The position numbers and the translations under genes were made by a program. 64,000 nucleotides of DNA from Datisca glomerata (lineage: Eukaryota > Streptophyta > Magnoliopsida > Cucurbitales > Datiscaceae): positions 1 through 64,000 of the forward strand of contig QANY01012071.1 in assembly GCA_003255025.1 (NCBI GenBank), given 5' to 3'. Positions 22,641-33,110 of this stretch are shown piece by piece (position 1 is the stretch's first letter; each line of letters opens with the position of its first letter). The notes beneath the pieces are model-generated. The model was given only the letters and a program-made list of their open reading frames with translations. It searched no databases and was not told the DNA's origin.

Positions 22641-23945
22641 TAGTTTTCACAATGGCAATTAAATTATTATCGACTGTTAATCATTGCCAAAAATTACTTA
22701 GTTTTTTCAATGAACTCTTCCTTCAGAAATATTTCTCAACAGGGATGCTTTCGACGCCAAATGAGGGACTTATTATCCGTTGTTAAAAGTATTATTGACG
22801 GAGTTTCTTCGTAACCTTCAACGAATCTTACCCTTGAAAACTGTCAGTTTTGTTGTAATTTTAACAAAACTCCGTACAGCTCTTGAATATGTGAACATGA
22901 ATTTAAGATTATAATCTTAATGTTTGAGACCAAGTCTGAAGCGTATGCACAAAATGGTCATTTGTCCAACTCGAAACCATACTTTTCTTGTGAAAAAAAA
23001 TTGGACATGTAAGTACCCTAAACGGAATTTCTTGATCCACCGCAGCGTACTCTCCGGTACCAAAGAATTAGGATCTGAAGAGGTGTGTGAACAAGATTTT
23101 TTATATTTATAATAAATAATATACAAAAGTCAAACTCAACACACATGTTATCGTATTAGAAGACAAATTACATGTCCATTTGAATCGTTTGTATAGAAAG
23201 TTAAACCAGCCACTTTTTCCTGTCGATTAGACTAAGAGATCATCAATATCTGTAAGTTTCTTATTTTGGGTGTCTCTAGTTTTTGTCAAACTTGTACGCA
23301 ATTGTTGTTGTTCAATTACATGCAAAATGCATACATGTTTGCTTCCTTCACATAAGAACACAATGAAAGTTGGTAGTATCATTATTCTTAATTCTACACT
23401 CCATCACTATAAATAATTCTGCACTAATAATTAGCACTGTTATAAAATTACAACAAACTTTCAGTTTCTAAATTATATTAATAATATGTTAATAGTACCT
23501 CACGGGAATAGTAATATATTCAGATCACCGGAAATAAAAGATTTCCACCAATATTTTTTAGTCAAGTTAGGAGATTGAAGATTTAATCTTTAGACTTTCT
23601 CTATTTTGAGAAGAGGTGCGTCTACCAATTAACTATTATATGAGTGAATCACAAAATGTTAGTTTTCAAAATTTCGTCAAAGTCTGCTCAAGTGCATAAT
23701 GGCTACTAAAGCTCATGTAATTTAGTCAAAATAGTAGGTTGTTAATGTCTTAATAAGTCATTTTTAACTAAGTTGTTATATGAACAATAATAGTTCACTT
23801 GCATATGCTCAAAACTCATATATAGTATGTCTATTTAGTCATGCTAGCTACATCCCGTTGGATGATCGAACGGTGAAATCTTTACGGACATGATGTCCTC
23901 ATCTCGTACTGTAGATTTTACCTATTTTTATGGTTATTTTTTTAA
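22641..23945. other. Intergenic, upstream of the CLE gene
   Basis: AT-rich, with CACTA-like remains to about 22,850 (GACGGAGTTTCTTCG words). No coding content was recognised beyond that. Several TATA-like words occur, but none could be tied to the CLE transcript. Confidence 0.4.
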
Positions 23946-23958
23946 GTCAAAGTTTGAC
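23946..23958. promoter_or_regulatory. Inverted pair of W-box cores upstream of the CLE gene
   Basis: GTCAAAGTTTGAC is a perfect palindrome holding two TTTGAC cores head to tail, about 360 bp before the CLE start. A further full W-box, TTGACC, is at 24,033-24,038. WRKY factors bind TTGAC(C/T). This is a sequence match only. Confidence 0.3.
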
Positions 23959-24281
23959 AATCTGTTCTTAATGACAATTGTTTTCCTTAAACGCAAAGGA
24001 AGTTTCATTGGAACAAGAATTCTCGACAATATTTGACCCCCGCCCCCTCCCCCGCTTCCCCTCCGCATCCTCAGGTCATCTCCTCATTACTTTCTCTCTC
24101 ATTCTCTCTCACACAGAGAGATTATACACAGAGAGAGACTCATGGAATATTCAAAAACACTAGAATGTCAACCTTTTTCTTAATGCTAAAAGCTTTCAAA
24201 CCTCGCAATCCAGTCCTCTAGAACAGACTAAACCTCTTTTCTCATTCTATTTTTCCAAACTATTTCTCTCTCTACCTCCCC

Positions 24282-24329
24282 ATGCAGTCCCTAACTTTCA
24301 GACCCTTCTTTCACTCTACATGGCTTTAA
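24282..24329 (+). CDS. Upstream ORF overlapping the CLE start codon
   Basis: A 15-codon open frame, ATG at 24,282-24,284 and TAA at 24,327-24,329. It is out of frame with the CLE frame and runs through its ATG. If the mRNA leader includes it, ribosomes that start here would pass the CLE start. Its own start context is weak (C at -3, C at +4). The CLE start has T at -3 and G at +4. Whether it is transcribed cannot be seen. Confidence 0.35.
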   Translation: MQSLTFRPFFHSTWL

Positions 24330-24631
24330 AGCTTTCCTATTTCATCACTACCATTCTTTCACTTACTTTCATATTGTTATTCTTTCAATATGGTTGGTTC
24401 AATTTCATTTCCAATGATAATACATCCTTCTCGATCTCTCGCTTCAATTCGAGCAGCAGGAAGCTGTTGGCTACTAACTTCGACTTCACCCCGTTTCTTA
24501 AGCACCGGAATGATCAACTCCATCGGCATCGACATGGCCCTGATAACCCGGACGCCAAAGGTACAATCGACCCACGTTATGACGACGACAAGCGCCTTGT
24601 CCCATCCGGTCCAAACCCATTGCACCATTAA
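24320..24631 (+). CDS. CLE signalling peptide precursor, CLE9-13 type
   Basis: A 103-residue single-exon precursor. Residues about 7-25 (YFITTILSLTFILLFFQYGW) form a hydrophobic signal segment. The middle is variable and basic, with an FDFTPFLKHR block followed by a His-rich stretch. The protein ends exactly with the 12-residue CLE motif RLVPSGPNPLHH (24,593-24,628), preceded by IDPRYDDDK, so a basic pair (KR) marks the likely processing site. In the family the motif is cut out, prolines 4 and 7 are hydroxylated, and the apoplastic peptide binds CLV1/BAM-type receptor kinases. From memory the motif is the one of Arabidopsis CLE13, close to CLE9/10. The start is the first in-frame ATG giving a signal peptide. 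The leader is CT-rich. There are no defects, so this is the one likely functional host gene in the window. Confidence 0.92.
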   Translation: MALKLSYFITTILSLTFILLFFQYGWFNFISNDNTSFSISRFNSSSRKLLATNFDFTPFLKHRNDQLHRHRHGPDNPDAKGTIDPRYDDDKRLVPSGPNPLHH

Positions 24632-25764
24632 GGTTCTTTGATTATTCTCCTACATACACAGTTTTGTATTTATGGTTGTAACCTTGTTTTGTTTCACTTC
24701 TTCATCTTTAAAAAAAAAGAAAAAGAAAAAAGAGATCATGTCTAGTGATCAGTATTGGTCAAAATACTTGTATGATTCAAACTGATCCTTTAGGAAATTA
24801 TAAAGCCAACTTAGTTTAAATTCATCTTCATTTTTTTTATTAAATTATGCGTATGATACAATTAGGGAATTCAAAATTGTATGTGTATTTAATGTGAATG
24901 GTTTCTTCTTTATTTCAGATCATGATAATTTAATTTAGTTTTTATTTATTTTATCAAGCATTTTTCTTTTAATTATGACCTAGATCTGAGTTGCTAATTA
25001 AATGCATGCTACATGCTCATTGAAATGGTAGAAACACAGATTTTACATAAACAATTATTGATGAAAGAAAAAAAAAACATAAGTGTGGCAGTGACTACAC
25101 GGCACGTCACGGTGGGAGCGGAACAATTACTTAAATTAAATGAGGTTAGTTGTAATATAAAATACGAAATATTAAATTATATTGCATAATGCAAATTGCA
25201 AGCCATTACCTAAACCAGTTGACTTTAGAGAGAAAAAATACTATATATAATTAATGGCTCACATTTTGGATCTAGTAATAGTTCATCCACTTTGTTCATC
25301 ATTATCACATTCAGAACATTACCACTTCCAGTACAGTTGTAAGAAAACGGTATGATCTCAACAATTGTGTATTTGAATCACAGGTTAGTTCTCAACAATT
25401 TGTATTTTTGAAAAAAAAAGTATTGACATGAAATTTAATTCAAGTTAGAAGATGAAACCAAATATTCATATTTAGAATATTTGCGTAGTTGAAATACAAC
25501 ATATAAATCATGAAAAATAATATGAACTATTAGCTGTTCAGAGGATGAGGATGTTAAATATTTGACCTCGAAAACCTTGGCGTTTATGCTCTTAGGTCGA
25601 GAGGGTGGGTCTGAATTAAAAACGGACGGATCTATGATTTGAATCCTCGAAGGCGAAGAATAGTCAGAAATTAAAAGGTGATTATAAAATTGGTGGCTGA
25701 AGCAACTTAAAACCGGAGAAAGGAAATATTTGACCACACAGTTTCGCAGGTCAACAAAATTGTA
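24632..25764. other. Intergenic, downstream of the CLE gene
   Basis: The CLE 3' region holds an A/G-rich run at about 24,709-24,735 and then AT-rich sequence. The minus-strand open frame at 25,435-25,779 (114 codons) lies next to a CACTA end and shows no recognised domain. I see no other gene. Confidence 0.4.
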
Positions 25765-25832
25765 ATGGTTTATTGACAATTTTAAGTGATCGTCAAAAGA
25801 ATGTAAAAAAGATATGTAAGTTTCTTGTAGTG
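25765..25832. mobile_element. CACTA-type transposon terminus (right end)
   Basis: It ends in TTTCTTGTAGTG at 25,821-25,832, the inverse of CACTACAAGAAA. A subterminal unit (GACAATTTTAAGTGATCGTC) lies about 45 bp inside and matches the array at 22.4-22.6 kb. The left end was not identified. Confidence 0.55.
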
Positions 25833-26399
25833 TAAATTGAATCTTGTTTTCACATTACTTTTAAACATGAAATAATCCGAATATGACGTATAAAAATGCG
25901 AATGGGCCAAAGTCTAATCTTTTAGTGTTAGTTGTAATTGTAACTGATAAAAAAATATGGATCAGGTGACCTTACAAATTTCAACGCGTTGGGTGAGAAA
26001 AGGTTATGGAAACCATTTTTTCACACTTGACTTGTTTTTCCTATTTTGGCTAATGATAAATTACCACAGGTTTTTTCAAGCTTATTGCCCTTGCCCTTGG
26101 GTTTCGTAAATCACCACAGTTTTTTGGAGCCGGTGGTCTGGGATTTCTACGCACAGTTATAAGAGAGCTATTTTAGATCTATATCAATCTTTTTAGGATT
26201 GTTGTCTGATTTGTTTCTACTTAAAATTAGCAGCATTTGCTGGTAATCCTTTAACTTCTTAAAAATGTAATTGGACTATCTTCAAAAAGGAAGCAACCCC
26301 CATTATCAAGGTGAAAAAAACTTGATAAGATAATTAAATTTGTTCAAAGTTATTCACATGAGTTTATTATTCTATAGATTAACACACAATTAAAATTTT

Positions 26400-26640
26400 T
26401 AATAATGTTTCATTATCAATTCAATTGTCGTACATTATGTTGCCAACAATTCATTTAACACATTATCATTTTAGAAGAATTGAATTAAGTTTATGCTGAG
26501 CAAAATCACTAAAATTAAATATAATGGTAGTGAAAACATGATACCCATCTTAGAAGTAACACATAGGAGGAATCCAAATCCCATAACCTGGCGAATTTCC
26601 GGCAGGTCCCTTCGTGCATTATGTTAGATATCACTACAAG
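26400..26640. repeat. Direct repeat, copy 1, ending at a CACTA left end
   Basis: It shares about 240 bp with 26,910-27,170. Shared words include AAGTTTATGCTGA, ACATGATACCCATCTT, ATCCCATAACCTGGC and AGGTCCCTTC. It ends at CACTACAAGAAG (from 26,632), the start of a CACTA-like segment whose inside (26,640-26,870) has GACAAAAATTTCC and GTGACGAAC subterminal words. Confidence 0.6.
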
Positions 26641-26909
26641 AAGTAAGCTTTTTCTTTTTTGACAAAAATTTCCATTGCTAAAAGTCCATATTTTCATCAG
26701 TAAGATTTTAGTGACAAAAAAGTTTTTGTCGCTATGTTCGTCACATATACTATACTTTAAAAAAACCTCGTCACAGATGGTTTCCACGACAAACCTTTCT
26801 TTTCGACCGTAAAACCTTTCAGTGACGAACTTATTTCCTTGCTGCAGACTTTTAACAGTGAAATTGTGTGTCATCCTCGAATACTTTCAGCAAGAACCAA
26901 CATGTTTTG

Positions 26910-27170
26910 CCATCAAGTCAATTATCGTACATCATTTTATCTTCAATTTAATTACCATGAACATTCTGAATTTTATCTATCAAATGGTCTCTTAAAGGAA
27001 TAGTAATTAAGTTTATGCTGAACAAATAAGGACAACTAAAATTTAATTTTATGGTAGAGGAAACATGATACCCATCTTTAGAAGTACCATGAGAAATCAC
27101 AATCCCATAACCTGGCAAATTTCACTCAGGTCCCTTCATGTATTATGTAAACTAACACTACACTACAAGA
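26910..27170. repeat. Direct repeat, copy 2, ending at a CACTA left end
   Basis: The second copy of the 26,400-26,640 segment, diverged by substitutions and small gaps. It ends at CACTACAAGAAAAATCAC (from 27,161). The following sequence to about 27,245 has CCCCACAG and AACCGCCGGTATTGG, typical of CACTA subterminal regions. Confidence 0.6.
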
Positions 27171-27245
27171 AAAATCACATATCCCCACAGTTTTTTAGCC
27201 CCTACAGCAAAAATCTAACGGTTTCAAACCGCCGGTATTGGCTAT

Positions 27246-28137
27246 GCTTCTTTTCCAAATTGACTGAATACGGTCCTACTCCTCCCACCATTCGTTTAAT
27301 CGAATTAAATCAAAGGAAATTTATTACAGTGGTTTATGTAACTAACAAAAATTTTATAAAATAACGAGAGTTTAACTGATTCTAATGGAAATATAAGGAG
27401 TAGATGTATTTATTGGTACTTTCAGCAAACTTACTTGAACCACCTATAATGAGCAAAAGCTGTCGGCAACATGAGATGTGCAATCATCAAACAGATAGCA
27501 AATTCTTTTGACATGAAGATTGGCTCAGGAACGTCATAGTTTGAATCAAATTTACATGCAGCTATTATAATTTTAATGGAGCTAATCATCCATATCAAAA
27601 TTAAAATCAGAATAGTATAATAACAACATTATAAATACAAAGTAGGCTCCTGCAAAAAATGCTACATTTATAGGGCTCATTGACAAATTTATTCCCAAAT
27701 CCAATCTATCATTTAGAAATTGATTGCACCACAAAGTTGCATTCAAAACTAACTTAAATGAAACACTATATATGCTTCATACTTGGCAAACATACAATAA
27801 AATTACTACGAAATTTTTGAGATGTATGATATTTTGATGAATATTCTGAATAATTTTATAGGATTTGCAATTGCATGATCTTTGGTGTGATATTCCTTTG
27901 AAGATCGTGAACCATCCTTTGAGTAGCATGGTATACAATGATACTTGAGCGTGTTGACCAGTTTTATAGTAGGAACGCATCTGTTTCAAAGACCCAGCCA
28001 CCACCGAAAATGAGTCCTACTTTGAAGCAAAGGATGGGGAAGAGGAAAAAATTGAAGGGATAGATGTATTGTATACGTTATTGTGTAAAGTAGTTGTATT
28101 TGTCATATATTCTATATATTTATTGTTTATAGTAAAG
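27246..28137. other. No gene recognised
   Basis: AT-rich sequence between the CACTA ends and the transposase pseudogene. Open frames here are short and unrelated to known families. Confidence 0.4.
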
Positions 28138-28270
28138 ATAAACAGATTTCGTAAGTTATTGTGTATAAGGATGATAAACAGATTTTGTAGAATTATTGCG
28201 TACAATTATAAATAAACAGATTTTTTGTAAGTTATTGTATACAATTATAAATAAACAGATTTTTGCAAGT
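28138..28270. repeat. Tandem repeat, about 38-bp unit, four copies
   Basis: The unit contains ATAAACAGATTTTGTAAG followed by TTATTGTATACAATTAT. Unit starts fall near 28,138, 28,173, 28,212 and 28,251, and the last two copies are nearly identical. It sits at the 3' side of the FAR1-like pseudogene and could be part of a MULE end, but no terminal inverted repeat was established. Confidence 0.75.
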
Positions 28271-28430
28271 GTGTAAAGTAATTATTATATTATCTAGTGA
28301 TTGTTAGACAAGTTTTGCAAAATCGCCATGTTTGGTGATTGTTTGGCATACTTGCATGAGAGCTAAGAAAATGAATTATATGTCACACATACAACATAAT
28401 GCACATTTACTGCGGCGGGGGATAAGAAAA

Positions 28431-30769
28431 CTAGATAAGGCTATTGTTTGTGTTGTACATAGGGTACCCACCTTGTGCATTGAATGGTGGTGGATATGCA
28501 GATGGATTGAATAACGGGACTTGGTACAAACCTTGCAAATTGAATGGATATTGAAATGTTGGTTGTTCGTGGGACACACCTTGCCTGGAGACCCCTGTCG
28601 CGTTTGCACCTTGCACGTTAGATGCTGTTGGATCATCATTAGTGTCATTCGACATCTAGGCATGCAGATCACTCAATAATTATGGACATGCCCGTTTGGT
28701 ATGTCTAGTATTCTTATAATGGTCACATCGACGGGCTGTTGGTCGTGCTTTACTCGAGCTAACACCTTGGCTACCCTTTGTCTTCACAATTACCGGGTCT
28801 TGCACGGGGCCTCCTTTAATCTCTACATTATCCTCGTGTTTCACATCCCGTTCATTGGAGACCCTCTCATTCCACAAGGTCTCATATTTTGCACACAACA
28901 TCTCAATCTCCACTTTGGCTCGAGTTGACCATTCACCTGACTTTGCCGCAAAGTGAGCAAGCCTTTTAGTAGCTGATTGGATCGAATTGTACCGAAGCAG
29001 TATTGTCTCTTATGTATCCTGATGAGAATGGCTTGACCCGGTTGGTAGCATATGATTTTTTACAGTGATCCACCACTTGTCTAGTATGCATGAGATCTCT
29101 TGCAAGCGCTCAACTTTCATAATAGTGAACATATGACGATACGATATCCCCACTAATTCAAACATGCCATAGCTGCACTATAGTGTATCAAGTTGTTGGT
29201 CTAGTGCCACTACGTATGAATCATTTGGAATGACAAACTCAACCAACGAATAATTTTAAGCCTCCCCATCATGTGTCAGACCACAAACTATATACACTGC
29301 CTCACCCATGATCTCCTTACGAACGTGTTTGAATAGTTTATGTGTCAACACATTTGCCACATGCTGCTCTAATGCACACAAGTGTATAGCACAGACATTT
29401 CATTTGTCAACTTAAATTCGTCCAACCCCTCTGTGTGTCGAATACGTGCTGACGCCTGATCAAATTGTAGTATAAATTCAAATAGTTTAGATCGACGTTC
29501 AACTAATCGGTAGAGATGCGCGTTCATACCTTCTGATAATTGAGTAGTTTTCATTAACGCATAAAATTTTTCGTGTTAGAAGGCCTTTGCCCAGCGATCA
29601 CGTTCGTATACATCCATTTTACCCATTTATTTTACCTAAGGTTGAAGGACTTGATCAAATGATATCATTCCTCTTCGAACTCCTCCTCACTAAGGACATC
29701 AAACATGACTCTCTTGAAGGCTTGTAGAAATTTTTGGTTATGCACCTTTGAATGGGCATTCTATTCGAGATACCATGCACAAAGCCGATGATTACAATTA
29801 AGGAGCACTATCTTCATTGCTTACACATCGCCTTATCAATCACCATCTGTAATGACCGATTGAGGCATCTTGTTTTTTATGGCATCCAAGAAAGTCCCCA
29901 ATGCCCATTGATAGGTATCAACAGTCTCATTAGCCAATAATGCACAACAAAAGACTGTGGCCTTGTAGTGATTGTTCACGCCAAGAAAGGTCATGAGTGA
30001 CTTCTTGTATGCATCCGTCCTATAGGTCGTATCGAACGTCAATACATCACTGAGACAGTGATTGTCAACTTAGCACGTTGAGTCTTCCTAGAATAAATTT
30101 TCCAGACGATTATAATTGTCTATGTTGTATTTGCAATACATATCCAGATCCATCTCCAATTTTGTAGAAAAAAATCAAGAGTTGCCATTGAATCAATTTC
30201 GATTACCTGCGATTTTCACTGTTTGTCTATCTTATAGTAGAGATTCATCCTTAAGAACCCCAATTTCTTGTAACCGCCTACTTGGTCGACCACGTAATCA
30301 AACACTTGGCTTAGCCTAACACCAACATTGTGTAATCCTATTGCTTGAGTCATGTCCACTTCACTGATTGCTTTATTGGATCAAAGGAAGGGTTGTCCTA
30401 TGATGAGGTGGTGGGATGACTGTGTTTAGCTTCAAAATTTTTAACAACCCATTTTTTCATCTTCTTATCAAAGTTTACTCTGAAACAAGCACGGCAATCA
30501 ACCCCGTGAAGCCTCTTGGTTCTCGCTTGATGTTCTCTCTGTCCATATATTTTTTTCGCCCAAACTCCTTCTTTTGAGCAAACCCATCTCCGTAACACAA
30601 TTTCCCCCTCTTTGTTCTTGCGCTTTTCACATTTTCATACATTGAACCCTACATAGGCTGCATATGTATAGTAGAAATCTCCGGCCTCTTGTAATCTATT
30701 AAATATTTTACCAAAAACATCCTCATTTCATAAGTTTGCTAATGTGGATGAACCCGTTCGCGTACTCAT
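28431..30769 (-). pseudogene. FAR1/FHY3-like MULE transposase gene (decayed)
   Basis: The start is taken at the ATG ending at 30,769. The N-terminal FAR1 DNA-binding domain reads FYYTYAAYVGF, RRWVCSKEGVW and KWVVKNFEAKHSHP (30,398-30,720). It has two in-frame stops. The MULE transposase core is at 29,836-30,042 (LTFDTTYRTDAYKKSLMTFL, KMPQSVITDGD), followed by TTQLSEGMNAHLYRLVERRS at 29,369-29,554. The SWIM zinc site near 29,145-29,185 reads CSYGMFELVGISYRHMF: two of its cysteines are now tyrosine. A knuckle-like tail (RRCDHYKNTRHTKRACP) ends at 28,680, and the open frame resumes after the stop to 28,431. Stops and frameshifts make it a dead transposase or dead FAR1-RELATED gene. Sequence alone does not separate the two. 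Confidence 0.8.
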
Positions 30770-31132
30770 CTCACCCGGGTTTATGGATACATGAGGATGA
30801 CTCATCTTTAAAGATGCTTATTAAATTGAAAAAAAAAATTAGTTGAAGTTGATTATACTCATTCATAAAGCATCTAACTTGCACATAATCTTTAAAAATT
30901 TAAAGAAAACTAAACAAACATTACATATTCGGTGTAGCCGATCACTTAGTTGGAGTTGAAAATTGAAGCTCCAAACAATTGATTTTTAGAGCACCTGAGA
31001 AGTAGTGAGAATGTGTTTAGTTGAGTGAAAAGTTGATTCTTAAGGATGGCTTATGAAGATTAATTACCCAAAGTAATTGCACAACAATCAACCCCTAACC
31101 CTGTTAACAATAAAAAAAAGTCAACTGAGAGC
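30770..31132. other. Upstream flank of the FAR1-like pseudogene, no gene
   Basis: AT-rich, with no coding content or clear terminal inverted repeat recognised. Confidence 0.4.
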
Positions 31133-31690
31133 ATGGCGATTATGACCCAATGGTCAGTCTCTCAAGCGAATCACTATTGATGAATGACGATCGGGGCCTG
31201 TTGGACACGATTGGGCCCCAATCGCCATTCTATCAATGGTGATTGGCCCAACATGGCCACTTGAGCTAAACCACCACTAGTAGAATGGCGATTGGAGCCC
31301 AAACGCGTCCAGCAGCCCAATCGTCGTTGGCCAATGGTGTTTCACCATGGTTGAATGGAGATTAGGGCCTATTGGACTTGATTGGGCCCCAATCGCCATA
31401 CTTTCAGTAGCCACTGGCCCTTGTTGGCACAACATGGCCATTTGAGCCAATCGCTATTTGAAGAATGGCGATTGGGGCCCAATCGGTCCAGCAGGCTCCA
31501 ATCGTTAGTTGCCAATGGCGTTTCAATTGGCCCAAGTGGCCATTTTGGGCCAACAAGGGCCGATCGCCACTTATAGTATGGTGATTAAGGCCGGTTGCAT
31601 GCGATTGGGCCTCAGTCTCCATGTTACCAGTGGCGATTGGCCCTTGTTGGCCCAACACGGCCATGTTGGTACAATGACCTCAGAAAATGC
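31133..31690. repeat. GC-rich palindromic repeat cluster
   Basis: Many copies of ATGGCGATTGG, and of its inverse CCAATCGCCAT, are joined into palindromes such as GATTGGGGCCCAATCG. Clear examples lie at about 31,208-31,227, 31,381-31,400 and 31,465-31,485. Between them are repeated words TTGGCCCAACATGGCCA and GTCCAGCAG. The GC content is far above the surroundings. Open frames on both strands here are by-products of the repeat. Confidence 0.75.
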
Positions 31691-32035
31691 TGATTTGTCC
31701 ATGTTCTTGTGATGTGTCAAATTTACGATTGGTTATGTTAATGTCAATAACATGGTCAATTTTGATAACATGACGGTTTGTAAATTTTATCATTATACAC
31801 AAATTTTAGGATCCAGTTTAAAATTCAAACATACACTCAACAAACTTAGAGTCCAGTTTAAAATTCTAGACAATGATTGGACAGAACCTCCCCATAAATA
31901 TTACAGAATCCACAATCAAAACACTTCTTTATATCCCTAATATGTCCAACAAAATGCAGCCATAGTTTAACAAATTCAAAAATACACTCAACAAACTTAG
32001 AATATAGTTTAAAATTCAAACAGGCTTTAAAAAGT

Positions 32036-33110
32036 TCATATAAACTTTGACAAAGCGTCAGGGTGCAACTTTTCTCTATTTCGACAAAACATCATGTGAA
32101 TGCTTTGTACGCCCTTCATGTTCTCATTCTGATTCATTATCTTCATCAACATCAGCATCAGCATCTTCATCTTCATCATCATTGACTGAATCTTCACCAT
32201 TGTCATCATGACCTTCGTCATCATCTTCATCATTATCATCACCCTCATGCCTACTTGTTTGAGTTTCATACATTTGAAGGCATCTTTGCAACTTCACCTA
32301 CAAGTGTACATTCTAAAATGTAAGCTATATGAGTTAATTTAAATATTTTGATTTCAAACCTAAAATTATTTAGGGAGAGATAGCGAGTTTACAATTTCGT
32401 TATCCTTTTTTTCATTGATGATTTAGCCTTTGTCATTGCCTTCATCATCGCCTCACGTGGGCTCAACATTTTCTTAAACAATAGCCTTTTGAGATCGTCA
32501 ATCATGCGCAACATGCCTGTCGTGCATGACGTCGGCACCTGCATTATGATATTTAATAACTAAATAATAAATATTAACATGATAACTATTTAATAATAAA
32601 TATTAACATGATAACTATTAAATAATAAATATTAATGGAAGATCCCAGGTTGCAACATCATTTGGAATGTCAACCAACTCACTACCACTATCTGGGAGTT
32701 TAAGCATTATCTGTCACAGTGATAGTTGGATTTCAACCACTCTTATATCATCAACGGTCGCTTTAGCCAACCCTGATGCTCCTAATGTTGTTGCTGCTGT
32801 GAGGTTTTATGGTGTTATTGCCTATATCAAGTAGATTATAAATTTACATTGTATAATAATATGAGTAATCTCCTATATATAAAACCTACTTAGAGGTGTT
32901 TAGCACCTGTGAAGATGAAGATCCCCCATCATGGTTATAAGACAACCATTTTTTATTTTGGAAAAGATCATAAGTATCTTTGATTAGACCATCAGACCCA
33001 ATGAAGTGTTGTGCTATAAACCCTTCAAGACGAGCTTTCAGATTCTCTTTAGTGAATGGTTGATCACATTACGTTGAAACTGGGGATCTGTTTGGGATCT
33101 ACGTCTCCTT
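32036..33110 (-). pseudogene. Unidentified coding remnant with acidic tail
   Basis: Family not recognised. The minus strand has exon-like blocks: KARLEGFIAQHFIGSDGLIK near 33,000 running to WLSYNHDGGSSSSQVLNTSK at about 32,890; a block with VDDIRVVEIQLSL and LPDSGSELVDIPNDVATWD at about 32,640-32,780; MLRMIDDLKRLLFKKMLSPR at about 32,440-32,510; and an Asp/Glu-rich end (DDNDEDDDEGHDD) at 32,120-32,260. The Met-rich open frame at 32,036-32,269 is a shadow of that acidic stretch. AT-rich intron-like gaps lie between the blocks. A second copy of the WLSY block at 4,540-4,625 shows it is repeated, so it is probably a transposable-element gene. Confidence 0.45.

Noticed and set aside
24377..24628. 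83-codon ORF antisense to the CLE gene, and an overlapping plus-strand frame
   Set aside because: Both are frame shadows of the CLE coding region, which has the recognisable signal peptide and CLE motif.
31382..31712. Overlapping ORFs on both strands in the GC-rich repeat
   Set aside because: They arise because the palindromic unit happens to lack stops. Their repeated sequence follows the DNA repeat, with no domain.
32036..32269. Met-rich 77-codon ORF
   Set aside because: A shadow of a CAT/ATC-rich stretch. The alternative frame gives an Asp/Glu-rich protein tail, which is far more plausible.
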